From assembly GCA_021521415.1 (NCBI GenBank), contig JAIQDT010000225.1:930001-994000 (forward strand): a stretch of 64,000 nucleotides of DNA, in the 5' to 3' direction. The notes beneath the pieces were generated by a model. The model was not told the origin of the DNA. It was given only the letters and a program-made list of their open reading frames with translations, and did no database searches. The position numbers were made by a program, and so were the translations under genes. Origin of the DNA: Bidens hawaiensis. Taxonomy: Eukaryota; Streptophyta; Magnoliopsida; Asterales; Asteraceae. This document shows, one piece after another, positions 18,541 to 31,381 of this stretch (position 1 is its first letter; the number at the start of each line of letters is the position of its first letter).

Positions 18541-21500
18541 TGTAACGATTCCGACGAAAACCGGTATACCCTAACCGGTAGACAATAGTTACATCATATT
18601 TAATGTCGGGTACATGAATTACCATAGTAATTATACGAGAATACATGGCTCACTGTATTGATTGTACATGAATATAAAATTCATCACATTGAATACGCGA
18701 TTAATCGATCGATAGTTATTGAAACCCGAACGAATCAAGGGTTCAATTATTGACGAAATATATGATATTTAATGATGTTACGAAGCATTAATGCTTCGGG
18801 ATAAGTGAATTAAAGTACAGAAAAAGAATTTCGATTTAATGGTACGTCGGTATATTAAACGAAACCTTTAATACCAAACCGAGCAAGAGACGATCGATCA
18901 AGTCGAAAAAGATGCGCGATAATTAATAATATGATGTTTTAAGTTAATAAATGTCATGGTTTAAGTTTTTAAAGTTTTTAAATCGGTTTTATATAAATTT
19001 CATTTTTAAGCCGAAAAAACGACCGTTTTAACCTCGTTTTAAGCCGAATTAGACATTTAACCGAAAAACGAACTGAACCAGATTATCCAAAACATTATCC
19101 GGATATCCGAAATCCAAACATGTGGCCTAGAATGGAGAGGTGGGTCCCACCCCACCCCCCTAAGAGTGCCGATCGGAATAATGGGTTACCCCCATTCATT
19201 TCATTTCTTTTTTTTTAACAACCATTCAACAAATCTTCCTTCTCTCTCAAATTCATGATCCAAAACCGAGACTTTGGAGCAAGAAAGCAAGGTAAAGAAT
19301 CGAGTTAATCACGTTTCCATCTTCGTTTCTTGAGTTTGTTTGCAAGAAAATGAGGTTTCAATGATGAAAACTGATTCTTGCATGATCAAGTGATGTATAC
19401 GGGTTATACAAGGGATCTTGGTCCAAGAAAGGAGTTAAACGAATCAAAAACGAATTTTTACGGTTAAATCTTTGTTTTTGGAATCATAACCGAAACCATG
19501 AAAGAAATGGCTTGATCGTGAGTGTAACTTGCTTGGTATTGTGGTATGTTGGTTGTAGGTTCTGTATTTAGTGGTAAATAAGGCGGAAAGACGAGTTTGT
19601 AGCTTGTAGTGGCGGAAAACGAAAGGTATATTCGGTTTATGTTCGGTTTTGGAGATTTGGACAGATTGTGATGTGTTTGGAGTTAGGTCATGAAATTTTA
19701 CAGAGGTGTTAGATATATGAAAATATGAGTTCTGTGAATTTTTGGTAATTTTTGGATAAAGGATGAATATTTGGTGAATTTAATGCTTGGTTTTGGCCAA
19801 AAATGGTGAAAAATAGTTAAATATCATGAAAAATTCTGGAAAATTTCAGAAAAGCTTATTATATCATTTATTAGTTACACACAAAATTTGAGGTCAGTTG
19901 GAGAAGTCTAAGTAAGCTTTTCGGTTAAACGAGTTCTAGGGTTTTCTAGCTCGGTTTTAGTGAAAATGGCATGTAAAAGAAGATTTTGGTTCTGGAAAAA
20001 TTACAGGGGACTATGTGGATGGCAGGGGACATCCAGGAAAAATTTGGGATTTTTCTAAGATCGTTTGGTATTTACGACATATTTAGTGTTTGAATGGTGT
20101 TTAAAAATAGATAAATAAATTTTAAATATAGAAATTAATTCTGGAAATATTTTTATAAAATTTCCCACTGTCAAAAAGTTATTTGTCCAAAATTTCAAGA
20201 TCCGAGATTAAACGGATAATTATTTGTGTAAAACAAACTTTTAAAGCTTAAAATGCGTAAACTGGTAAAGTTCGCCTAAGCGAGCTGACTGGTGTATAAA
20301 AACCCTAAAAATGGACTATTTTTATATAAATGAGTTAAACAAGTAAAAATAAATCATCCGAAAATAATTCGGATGATTTGAGTAATTTTTGTCCGATTTA
20401 ACAGTTTCCGGTACGCTAAAGACGGAAACGGGTCCCGCGGCCAATCGGGGCGTCTTAACCGAGCTATAATTTCACATCTTTAATTAAATTATCAGTCAAC
20501 CACTACTTTCGGGTCGTGTGTGACCAAACTCATTTTTGGAACGTAAAATCGGATAACCGTGCTAGGCACGCAAAACGGGAAAAGACGACTAATAATAATT
20601 TTGACCATTGAACTCAAAACGATATCACAATCTGAGTCCGGAGAAGTGTTTCTGGGTTAACATTGCCCCCGGAATGGGTACAGTACTGGGTTAACAGTGT
20701 CCCCAGATGTCCCTAGATGTGTTTCTGGGTTAACATTGCCCCCGGATGTGTACAGTGCTGGGTTAACAGTGTCCCCAGATGTACCGGTTAACTTGGTTAA
20801 AGTTATATTAATAATGAGTGTATAGTAACGATCGTAGGGATCATATTACAAATTGGACGTGTTAACTGATAATGATTGTTGTTACCTGGTTGCATGTGCT
20901 AAGGTGAGTTTCACGAGCCCCTTTTTCTGAATTGTTTTTAAATGCTTTCTCTGGGCGGAAGCATGTTACTACTGAAATGTTTAAATACATACTGAACGCA
21001 TGGATTTGCGTGGATTTATATATATTTTATTGTACGGGAATCGTATGGAAATGTACTAAGATGGTAATTGTCTGAGTTGCTAACATTCTAAGGCCCCGGA
21101 ACACGAGTGATTAACTGAAAGCCGGTAGAGTATGGATAGTACTATTGGTCTGACAAACCCAACTGGTCCGGCATGGATTTACTGATGTTTCCCAGCCAGT
21201 TGCACATGTCTATTTTGTTGTTGATATATAATTTGCTATGTAATGTTAGACATAGCGGTTTGGGGCAGGTCCGTGGGCGGGGGATATGCCACGGGGGTTG
21301 TGTGGATAGTCAGAGGTTTCACTTGTGGGCTCAGCATAATTACATCGATAATAATATTATTTATGATAATTATTTATCATGGTTTACTCGAATTGTGAAA
21401 CTCACCAACTATTCGTAGTTGACCCGTTTTCTCACATGCTTTTCAGGTACAATTAAGATGAAGTGATTGCTTACGTGCTAAGTGCTTGATGTGTGTAAGA

Positions 21501-21710
21501 TTTGCGTGCGGGACGTTAGGATATATTATAATAAATAGAATTATGTATCGTATGGTATGATGTGTGTATCACCTAGACGGTAATGAAATACGAGATAATG
21601 TAATTTGAAGTTTATTAATGTATTCAGTTTTCTTTATAAACAATGTAGTTGATATCAGAGGTGTCTGTTGCACCCCGTTTACGTTTCCGCTGCGGTTACG
21701 GGGTGTTACA
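18541..21710 (+). repeat. 5' LTR of nested element 1
   Basis: It begins TGTAACGATT and ends GGGGTGTTACA, 3,170 bp. It contains two copies of a ~70-bp repeat with CTGGGTTAACA (20645-20785), an intron-like stretch (20904-21446) and the U5 block CGTTTCCGCTGCGG also found in related LTRs. Confidence 0.95.
20904..21446 (+). other. Putative LTR leader intron (nested element 1)
   Basis: The donor is CTAAG|GTGAGTTTC. The acceptor is a pyrimidine-rich TTTTCTCACATGCTTTTCAG, with TAGTTGAC just upstream; 543 nt. The 3' LTR has the same signals (29811-30354). Confidence 0.5.
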
Positions 21711-21715
21711 GAACT

Positions 21716-21727
21716 TGGTATCAGAGC
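21716..21727 (+). other. Primer-binding site, nested element 1
   Basis: TGGTATCAGAGC lies five bases after the LTR and matches the initiator Met tRNA complement. Confidence 0.92.
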
Positions 21728-24700
21728 CATTGGTTATAAAGAATTAGGATGTCTTTAAAAGATACCTAAAATATAACCAGTAGCTGAAGTATTATAGGAT
21801 CTGAATATCAACTAATAATTTATAGTGACGAGATCTGGATGAACTTGGATGGACAAGTGAGTTATTATGGTCCGGAACATAATAACAGACTTGTACGCAC
21901 GAGGGAATTCAGGGGAAGTCACGGGGTACATTAATAGGTAAAAATGGCAACATATGTGTAAAGTATATAATATTATTTATGTGTGCTAATGTGTATATAT
22001 ATATATATATATGTGTGCATATCTTGTGGGTACATGTATTGAGAAATAGGACCCGGATAAGGAACCGGGGGATGAAATAATAAAAGTGCCGAGGATGCTG
22101 AAATTCCTGGAGCATCGGTTGATTATAAGTCAGACTTATCGGGCCATAGTTATGATAGTACCAAATTAGATCTCCCGTTTGACATTAACCAGAAATATCT
22201 AGTAACCGTCACTCCCAACCAAAATTGATAAATCCCTTACCCTACCAACACCGGTACCGTATATCCTAATAACCCCCTATGTTCACCCGAACCGTCGACC
22301 CTCAGGTACGGACGGACCCGTACCTGAACCCGTTCTTATTCCATTAAGGTAAATAAATAAATAAATAAATAAAATAAAATAATAATAATAAATTTGATAA
22401 TAAATCAGCAGATAAAAATAATATATAGAAATATATATATGTATTTCTCACTCCCAAATATATGAGACATACCTTCTCCAGATCGAGAATTACCGATTTC
22501 AGCGAACCTTGAACGCCTGAGGACATTGACTGAGCAAGTGATAGAGTTTCTCATAATAGTAATTGATAATATTTGAAGGCAACCCATGTTGCGCGATTAC
22601 CTTGAACCTTGCAACTCCCTATGTTATCCTTACATCCGTTAGATGTCTATACCTATGTATTCTCGTATAGAATGATTACCCATACACAAAGAGGTGTTGG
22701 AATCATTATAGCATAGTTGGTTGTTCGTTCGTAGGTGGTACACCGTGTATGCCGAATATACAAATTGACACGGATATTATAACTCCGTGATACGTAATCG
22801 TTTGGTGCTCACGGTGAGCATGTATCGGTTATGCTAACATGCCGAAGGATGTTGAAATCAAGCATATTAAACATTAATCTTTGTTGAGAAAGATCTATAT
22901 GTCAGTTGGTGACAAGGGTTATGAAACATATTTAAACGTTCACCGACGTCAGGTTAAGTCCATATGTTATTATACTTGTGGGACATATATACTAGATACT
23001 GGTATGTGTAATATGTATGATAATATTTGGTGTGTATGTGTACCTGCTGTTATGATTGAACTGGTAACGAGTTATACGGTGAGATTAGTATTGATTACTG
23101 CGTACAGGATGAGTACGGCAGAATGACATAAAAAAAAAGAGTAACTCCAATGATGGAGATTGATATGATTCAGTTGATTGCTCAAAGATAGCAGATGATG
23201 ATACCGAATGTCGTATCACAGATCACTGCTAGTGTTGATGCAAATGTGATCGCAGACTTATAGATCGAGCAATCACATGATTATAAATATTTCAATTCTT
23301 AGTGTTATTACTAAGAGTGTTAATGTCCCACCGAATACTATTATGACTACAAGTATTAGTTATAAACTAAACATGAATAGTAGTCGTAATGAATTAGATC
23401 CGGTATGAAGGATATGTTTGTTGGTTGTGTTAAGGAAATAATTAATGTTTACTGATGGTAAAGGGAGGAATAGATTAGCGAGTGGATAGAAAAGATCGAA
23501 ATGGTTAAGGATATTGGTAAGAGTCTAGAACATGGTGTAGTGAAATATGTTACAGATATGTTGGTAGATTATGTTGTATCGTGATGGAACACGATGGTAC
23601 AAAATTATAGTTAGAAAATTATTACTCAGATGATATGGCCAGAATTTAAAATTCTTGTGCTAGAGCACTTTTACTCGAGTAATTAAGTTCAGAGATTGGA
23701 AACTGAGCTATGGAAGATAGAAATGATGTGTGCTGATCACTTAGAACACGCTAATAGTTTGAAGGAATTGTCATGTCTGGTAACATGGCTAATTACTTCT
23801 GAAACTAAGCGAAGTGAGCGCTATATTGGGGACTAACTCCATCGATAAGAAGTATAGTCAATCCTGTAAAATATACAACCTTTGGAAGGATTGTGTCACA
23901 AGCCAGCATTGATATATTTAACTCTATGGGAAGCGGACTGGAAGGACGTTAGGTGAGACGTCGAGTGTTAAAGAAGAGAAATGATAAAGGTATAGTGCAA
24001 GATAGGCTTTTGATTAAGTAGGTATGTCCTACAACCCAGAATTATACTAAGACTAGTTCTGGTGTGAAAGCATGAACCGCATGAAGAGTCCTTCCCTAAA
24101 TGTGGAAAATATAGTTATCGGCAGGAAGAAGAATGTCGAGTGATAGTAGGCCATAGGTGTGGTAAAGATGGACGTAATGCCTTAAATGTAGAACCAATTG
24201 AAGCCATGTGAACCGACAACCCCAACCCATTCGTGTACAACCACTCCGAACCCAGCAACTTCAATAACAATCCATCCAAAGAAATCAAATTATGCCAAAC
24301 AGTTGTACTTGCTATGAATGTGGCAGTACAGAACGTTTCAAGAGAAATTGCCCAAAGTTGAACCAAGGTGTCGTTGGAAGATGAACCTCATGACAAGCAT
24401 CAACCTCTGATCAAGCAAGGAGCCGTGCTTTTGTGAGTAATTCAAATAAAGCACGTCATGATCCAAAGGTGGTATTAAGTATGTTGTAGTTTTAAATCAA
24501 TAGGCTTCAGTGGTATTTTTATGGTCGCCGATGGAAGTTAGTTCCTGTTAACCTCCTACCAATTGGAAAGATACCGATTAGTGAAACTATAGAACCCATA
24601 CTGTAGAATCGCTAACGGTAAATCCCTAATGGTTAACTAAATTGTTCGGAATTGTCCTATTATTCTGAACGATTAACCTTTCCTTATTGACCTACGACCC

Positions 24701-24899
24701 GTAAAGATTAAGAAGTTTTGACGTAATAGTTAACATGGATTGGTTAACTCAACATGAAGCTGAAATCAAATATGAAAAAAAAGATGATTAGAAGCTCTCT
24801 TTCGGACGATGAAGCGACTAGATACAAAGAAAAGTGTACGGTATTATGTTACCACTCTAATCTCACCTTGAGATGTTATAATATTTACGACAAGAAGAC
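21728..24899 (+). pseudogene. gag: Degenerate gag-protease region, nested element 1
   Basis: There is no frame longer than about 80 codons with meaning. One recognisable relic is a zinc knuckle at 24310-24351 (CYECGSTERFKRNC) in which the essential His is Arg. The same His-to-Arg change is in the second nested element (37244-37285). The stretch also has (TA)n near 21996-22012 and is AT-rich, as expected for long decay. Weak open frames on either strand here are not genes. Confidence 0.65.
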
Positions 24900-25622
24900 G
24901 TGGTGTATTTAACAAACGCGATTGCCAAAGTATTCGAAAGAAAACATATAGAAGATATCCCGGTGGTACGCGAATTTCCTCAAGTTCTCCCAGAAGAACT
25001 TCCTGGATTACCGCCAACCCGACAGGTCGAATTCAGAATCGATTTAATGCCTCAAGCTGGCCCTGTTGCTAAAACACCTTACCGACTTGCACCAACTGAA
25101 ATGCAAGAATTTTTGGATAAGGTTTTATACGACTTAGTTAGTCACCATGGGGTGTACCAGTGTTATTTGGGAAATGAAGGACGGAAGTGTTAGGATATGT
25201 ATTGATTAGGGAGAATTGAATAAAGTGACGATCAAGAATAGGTATTCACTTCTTCGAAGTAAATGATCTGTTTAACCAACTGCAAAGGGCGATTTATTTT
25301 TAGAAAATTGATCTTAGATATAGTTATCACCAAATGAAAAGTCCAAGAGGAGGACGTTGCAACAACAGCGTTTCGGACTCGTTACGGCCATTATGAATTC
25401 TTAATTATGCCGTTCGGGCTAACAAGTGTGCCGGCAGTGTTCATGGAACTCATGAACCGAGTCTGTAAACTTTATTTTGACAAATTTGTCATAGCATTCA
25501 TTGATGATATTTTGATATATTTGCAACGTAAGGAAGAGCACGAACGACGGTTAAGGAAAATTGTGGAAGTGTTAAAGCAAGAGGAGTTGTACGCGAAGTT
25601 TTCGAAATGTGATTTTGATTAA
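24900..25622 (+). pseudogene. pol: Broken reverse transcriptase, nested element 1
   Basis: The RT start is recognisable (REFPQVLPEELPGLPP, then PYRLAPTEMQEF). The palm follows in pieces: RICID then TAG where Tyr is expected, a frameshifted NRYSLLRSK, and a TAG before [12 protein letters not shown]. From 25407 it reads MPFGLTSVPAVFMELMNRVC and the catalytic FIDDILIY. It ends at a stop (25622) and about 190 bp are missing relative to 38276-38827. It cannot make active enzyme. The TAG sites are shared with the second nested element. Confidence 0.85.
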
Positions 25623-25700
25623 AGAAGGCATAATCCCTTGGTCATGTTGTAAAGCAACAAGGATTTCACATAGATCTAAATAAGATAGAAACCATTAAAA

Positions 25701-26372
25701 TTGTGCCAAGCGCCGATTTTAAGTCTCCCCGATGGAGACGATGATTTTGTCGCGTATTGTGACGCATCGCGTAGAGGGTTAGGATGCGTGTTGATGCAGA
25801 ATAATAAGGTTATAGCCTATGCTTCTCAACAGTTAAAAGTACACGAGAAAAATTACACTACTCACGACTTAGAACTGGGAGCGGTTATTTTCGCACTTAA
25901 AATCTGGAGACATTATCTCTACGGTACGAAGTACACCATCTTCACCGATCATAAAAGTTTGCAGCACATATTCGATCAGAAAGAACTGAATATGAGGCAA
26001 CGAAGATGGGTTGAGTTGTTAAGCGATTATGACTGTGACATCCGTTATCACCTCGGCAAGGCTAACGTCGTAGCCGATGCCTTGAGTAGGAAAGATCGGG
26101 TTAAGCCATTGCGAGTGCGAGCGCTGGGGATGATAGTCCAGTCGAACCTTTCCGACCTGATTCAAGTCGCTCAACGTGAGGCGTTGAAAGAGGAACAATT
26201 GGAAATGGAGGGACTTTACGACAATGAGAAGAATTTCGAACAGCCCATGGACGAAATTCTCTACTTCAAAAAAAAAAATCGGGTTTGGATCCCAACCCAC
26301 CAGGACCTTCGTGAATTAATCATGGACGAAGCGCATAGATCGAAATATTCCATACATCCGGGATCGGATTAG
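25701..26372 (+). CDS. pol: Intact RNase H to integrase-start island, nested element 1
   Basis: These 223 codons read without a break. The RNase H domain has [15 protein letters not shown] with a catalytic Asp, [21 protein letters not shown] and [22 protein letters not shown], followed by the ADALSRK hinge typical of Ty3/Gypsy, and then the start of the integrase zinc domain ([17 protein letters not shown]). A TAG follows. It is visibly less AT-rich than the decayed sequence around it. No start codon of its own is implied; it is a fragment of pol. Confidence 0.9.
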   Translation: MCQAPILSLPDGDDDFVAYCDASRRGLGCVLMQNNKVIAYASQQLKVHEKNYTTHDLELGAVIFALKIWRHYLYGTKYTIFTDHKSLQHIFDQKELNMRQRRWVELLSDYDCDIRYHLGKANVVADALSRKDRVKPLRVRALGMIVQSNLSDLIQVAQREALKEEQLEMEGLYDNEKNFEQPMDEILYFKKKNRVWIPTHQDLRELIMDEAHRSKYSIHPGSD

Positions 26373-27430
26373 ACTATTGATGATACGAATATCTGAAAGG
26401 ATTTTATTAATGGCCGAGTTTGGAGAAAGATATGGTTACGTATGTGGGTGAATATTTATGTTATGCAAGAGATAAGGCTGCATACCGAAAGCCCTAGGGA
26501 ACGCCACAACGACAGAAAATACGCCAATGATATTGGGAATAAATTACAATGGATTTCGGGACGCAAATTCCCAAGATATATCAAAGGCATGGTGTAAATT
26601 GGGTAATCGCGGATCGATTAACCAATCCTCGCATTTCATCCCAATCCATGATGATTACCACAACGAATTCTCACCCAAATTCATGATGGTGAAATGGTAT
26701 CTCGTCGTGGAGTACCATTTTCAATTATCTCGGATCGAAACAGTTATCCTACTTCCATTATTGGAAGGCGGGGAAGGAAGCATCGAGAGCTTGAAGCTTT
26801 CTATGGGTGAAGTAGTTATCACCAATTTGTTAAAGTGAAAATGGGCGTCAATCGAGCCATAATATTTGAATTGATTCGAGAATCAACCAATCGGATTTAT
26901 AATATTTAAGATAAGTTGAAAGCCGCGCGAGATTGGCAAAGGATTTATGCCAACATTCAAAGGAAATCATTGTCACCGGAGAGAGGTGACAAGGCATTTT
27001 TAAGGCATCACCTTAGAGGTGATATAAGGTTTGGCAAAACCGAAAAATAGCTCCTTAATATATTGGACCTCATGAGACTATCTCCATGATTGGTCATCTA
27101 GTTTATCGATTAAGTACTCCAAGGGCTAAGTACTATACATGATGTTTTGCCATGTATACGGATTGAAAAGTACCTAAGCGATGAGGCAACGAAAGTACTG
27201 GTAATGGAGGTACTCATAGAAGACATGCTTGTTATCATAAATAATTCCGTAGAGATAGTAGACGGGAAAACTAAACAGTTTAGACATACCAAGCTTTATT
27301 GATTAAGATTAAGTGGAATTCACAGCGAGGACCCGATTATACCTAGTAACGCGAGAGTGAATTCTGAAGGAAAAACCCCCCACCTTTCTCTCGGAAGGGG
27401 ATAGTGGGCGTGTAAAATTTCGAAGACGAA
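26373..27430 (+). pseudogene. pol: Integrase remnants, nested element 1
   Basis: Scattered matches to integrase are readable. SINQSSHFIPIHDDY is the core around the first catalytic Asp. ARDWQRIYANIQRKSL with RGDKAFLRH is the C-terminal domain. VEIVDGKTKQFRHTKL, then a WNS-like motif near 27315, is the chromovirus tail. Frameshifts and stops are everywhere. It ends just before the polypurine tract. Confidence 0.7.
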
Positions 27431-27438
27431 ATTTCTTA

Positions 27439-27450
27439 ACGGGGGGAGAA
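27439..27450 (+). other. Polypurine tract, nested element 1
   Basis: ACGGGGGGAGAA lies directly against the 3' LTR start at 27451. The same tract precedes the 3' LTR of the second nested element (40469-40480). Confidence 0.88.
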
Positions 27451-30400
27451 TGTAACGATTCCGACGAAAACCGGTATACCCTAACCGGTAGACAATAGTT
27501 ACATCATATTTAATGTCGGGTACATGAATTACCATAGTAATTATACGAGAATACATGGCTCACTGTATTGATTGTACGTGAATATATAATTCATCGCATT
27601 GAATATGCGATTAATCGATCGATAGTTATTGAAACCCGAACGAATCGAGGGTTCAATTATTGACGAAATATATGATATTTAGTGATGTTACGAAGCATTA
27701 ATGCTTCAGGATAAGTGAATTAAAGCACAGAAAAAGAATTTCGATTTAATGGTACGTCGGTACATTAAACGAAACCTTTAATACCAAACCGAGCAAGAGA
27801 CGATCGATCAAGCCGAAAAAGATGCGCGATAATTAATAATATGATGTTTTAAGTTAATAAATGTCATGGTTTAAGTTTTTAAAGTTTTTAAATCGGTTTT
27901 ATATAAATTTCATTTTTAAGCCGAAAAACGACCGTTTTAACCTCGTTTTAAGCCGAATTAGACATTTAACCGAAAACAAACTAAACCAGATTATCCAAAA
28001 CATTATCCGGATATCCGAAATCCAAACATGTGGCCTAGAATGGAGAGGTGGGTCCCACCCCACCCCCCTAAGAGTGCCGATCGGAATAATGGGTTACCCC
28101 CATTCATTTCATTTCTTTTTTTTAACAACCATTCAACAAATCTTCCTTCTCTCTCAAATTCATGATCCAAAACCGAGACTTTGGAGCAAAAAAGCAAGGT
28201 AAAGAACCGAGTTAATCACGTTTCCATCTTCGTTTCTTGAGTTTGTTTGCAAGAAAATGAGGTTTCAATGATGAAAACCGATTCTTGCATGATCAAGTGA
28301 TGTATACGGGTTATACAAGGGATCTTGGTCCAAGAAAGGAGTTAAACGAATCAAAAACGAATTTTTACGGTTAAATCTTTGTTTTTGGAATCATAACCGA
28401 AACCATGAAAGAAATGGCTTGATCGTGAGTGTAACTTGCTTGGTATTGTGGTATGTTGGTTGTAGGTTCTGTATTTAGTGATAAATAAGGCGGAAAGACG
28501 AGTTTGTAGCTTGTAGTGGCGGAAAACGAAAGGTTTATTCGGTTTATGTTCTGTTTTGGAGATTTGGACAGATTGTGATGTGTTTGGAGTTAGGTCATGA
28601 AATTTTACAGAGGTGTTAGATATATGAAAATATGAGTTCTGTGAATTTCTGGTAATTTTTTTATAAAGGATGAATATTTGGTGAATTTAATGCTCGGTTT
28701 TGGCCAAAAATGGTGAAAAATAGTTAAATATCATGAAAAATTCTGGAAAATTTCAGAAAAGCTTATTATATCATTTATTAGTTACACACAAAATTTGAGG
28801 TCAGTTGGAGAAGTCTAAGTAAGCTTTTCGGTTAAAAGAGTTCTAGGGTTTTCTAGCTCGGTTTTAGTGAAAATGGCATGTAAAAGAAGATTTTGGTTCT
28901 GGAAAAATTACAGGGGACTATGTGGATGGCAGGGGACATCCAGGAAAAATTTGGGATTTTTCTAAGATCGTTTGGTATTTACGACATATTTAGTGTTTGA
29001 ATGGTGTTTAAAAATAGATAAATAAATTTTAAATATAGAAATTAATTCTGGAAATATTTTTATAAAATTCCCCACTGTCAAAAAGTGATTTGTGCAAAAT
29101 TTCAAGATCCGAGATTAAACGGATAATTATTTGTGTAAAAACAAACTTTTAAAACTTAAAATGCGTAAACCGATAAAGTTCGCCTAAGCGAGCTGACTGG
29201 TGTATAAAAACCCTAAAAATGGACTATTTTCATATAAATGAGTTAAACAAGTAAAAATAAATCATCCGAAAATAATTCGGATGATTTGAGTAATTTTTGT
29301 CCGATTTAACTGTTTCCGGTACGCTAAAGACGGAAACGGGTCCCGCGGCCAATCGGGGCGTCTAAACCGAGCTATAATTTCACATCTTTAATTAAATTAT
29401 CAGTCAACCACTACTTTCGGGTCGTGTGTGACCAAACTCATTTTTGGAACGTAAAAACGGATAACCGTGCTAGGCACGCAAAACGGGAAAAAACGACTAA
29501 TAATAATTTTGACCATTGAACTCTAAATGATATCACAATCTGAGTCCGGAGAAGTGTTTATGGGTTAACATTGCCTCCGGAATGGGTACAGTACTGGGTT
29601 AACAGTGTCCCCAGATGTCCCTAGATGTGTTTCTGGGTTAACATTGCCCCCGGATGTGTACAGTGCTGGGTTAACAGTGTCCCAGATGTACCGGTTAACT
29701 TGGTTAAAGTTATATTAATAATGAGTGTATAGTAACGATCGTAGAGATCATATTACAGATTGGACGTGTTAACTGATAATGATTGTTGTTACCTGCTTGC
29801 ATGTGCTAAGGTGAGTTTCACGAGCCCCTTTTTCTGAATTGTTTTTAAATACTTTCTCGGGGCGGAAGCATGTTACTACTGAAATGATTAAATACATACT
29901 GAACGCATGGATTTGCGTGGATTTATATATATTTTATTGTACAGGAATCGTACGGAAATGTACTAGGATGGTAATTGTCTGAGTTGCTAACATTCTAAGG
30001 CCCCGGAACACGAGTGATTAACTGAAAGCCGGTAGAGTGTGGATTGTACTATTGGTCTGACAAACCCAACTGGTCCGGCATGGATTTGCTGATGTTTCCC
30101 AGCTAGTTGCACATGTCTATTTTGTTGTTGATATATATTTTGCTATGTAATGTTAGACATAGCGGTTTGGGGCAGGTCCGTGGGCGGGGGATATGCCACG
30201 GGGGTTGTGTGGATAGTCAGAGGTTTCACTTGTGGGCTCAGCATAATTACATCAATAATAATATTGTTTTATGATAATGATTTATCATGGTTTACTCGAA
30301 TTGTGAAACTCACCAACTATTCGTAGTTGACCCGTTTTCTCACATGCTTTTCAGGTACAATTAAGATGAAGTGATTGCTTACGTGCTAAGTGCTTGATGT

Positions 30401-30618
30401 GTGTAAGATTTGCGTGCGGGACTTTAGGATATATTATAATAAATAGAATTATTTATCGTATGGTATGATGTGTGTATCACCTAGACGGTAATGAAATACG
30501 AGATAATGTAATTTGAAGTATATTAATGTATTCAGTTTTCTTTATAAACAATGTGGTTGATATCAGAGGTGTCTGTTGCACCCCGTTTACGTTTCCGCTG
30601 CGGTTACGGGGTGTTACA
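27451..30618 (+). repeat. 3' LTR of nested element 1
   Basis: 3,168 bp, collinear with 18541-21710, with small substitutions and 1-2 bp indels only. It contains the same intron signals (29811-30354) and the two CTGGGTTAACA repeat units (about 29550-29690). Confidence 0.95.
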
Positions 30619-30623
30619 GCAGG

Positions 30624-31381
30624 CCTCGTCTTGTCCGACAACCTTCGGTAGAAACAGCTTCTAACACGGGGTATGAAGGAAGTGCAGCTGGACGAAACAC
30701 AAGTAACAACGAAGGGTATCAACTTGACCCTGCAGTAGCCATTGTTCAAGCTGTAGCCGCTGCTGTGAAGAACTTGAGTCCTAGAGGGTTTGCTAGAAGC
30801 CATGGAAGAGCTGAGAAGTCTGGGGAGTAGATTAAGAAGGATGATGAAAGAGAGAAAGAGGAATGAAGTGTGGTTAAGTCAGTGAAGGTTGATGATAGGA
30901 AAAGAGGCCGAGGTGGGTGCAACTATAAGTCCTTCAAAGGTTGTGATCTGCCGAAGCTGATAGGTTTGGGAGACGCAATCGCTACTCTCCAATGGATAAC
31001 CACTATGGACAAGGTTATCCGCATTAGCGAGTGCCGTCCTGACCAAGCCGTGGGTTATTATACCCCAATCATTTAGTGATGAGGCAATGTACTGGTGGGA
31101 GTCGATTGAGCAGACGAAGAGCCCAGAGGAGATTAAGGCAATGAAGTGTGAGGATTTAAAGGAGTTAGTTATGAAGAAGTTCTATGCTGACGCCGAAGTT
31201 GAGAGAGCGGAGATGAAGTTTCTGAAATTGAAAGCTGGAACGATGACACATCGTTAGTATACCACAAAGTTCAACCGAATGTCTAGGTTGGTTCCTGATA
31301 TGGTTAACACTGAGGCTAAAAGGATCAAGTGCTACATGAGGGGATTTCCACAGAAGGTCCACACGTTAGTCAGGGCGAATA
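30624..31381 (+). pseudogene. gag: Host Gypsy gag, piece 2
   Basis: It continues the frame of piece 1 (PRLVRQPSVETASN...) to a TAG at about 30828. It then covers the gag core: YKSFKGCDLPKLIG (the conserved start of chromovirus capsid), LQWITTMDKVI, a frameshift, AMYWWESIEQTKSPEEI and FNRMSRLVPDM. It has at least one frameshift and in-frame stops. GAATA (31377-31381) is duplicated at 42703-42707 around the second nested element. Confidence 0.85.

Larger units (their letters stand above)
18541..30618 (+). mobile_element. Nested Ty3/Gypsy element 1 (12.1 kb)
   Basis: This is a complete plus-strand element of 12,078 bp. It has a 3,170-bp 5' LTR, initiator-Met primer site, degenerate gag, broken RT, an intact RNase H island, integrase remnants, polypurine tract and 3,168-bp 3' LTR, with GCAGG duplicated on both sides. 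The LTRs differ at about four sites in their first 170 bp, so it is fairly young, although its coding region was already ruined. Many of the same stops are in the element at 31382-42702, so the damage predates both insertions. Chromovirus Tekay-like by the WNSQRGP-type integrase tail. Confidence 0.95.
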
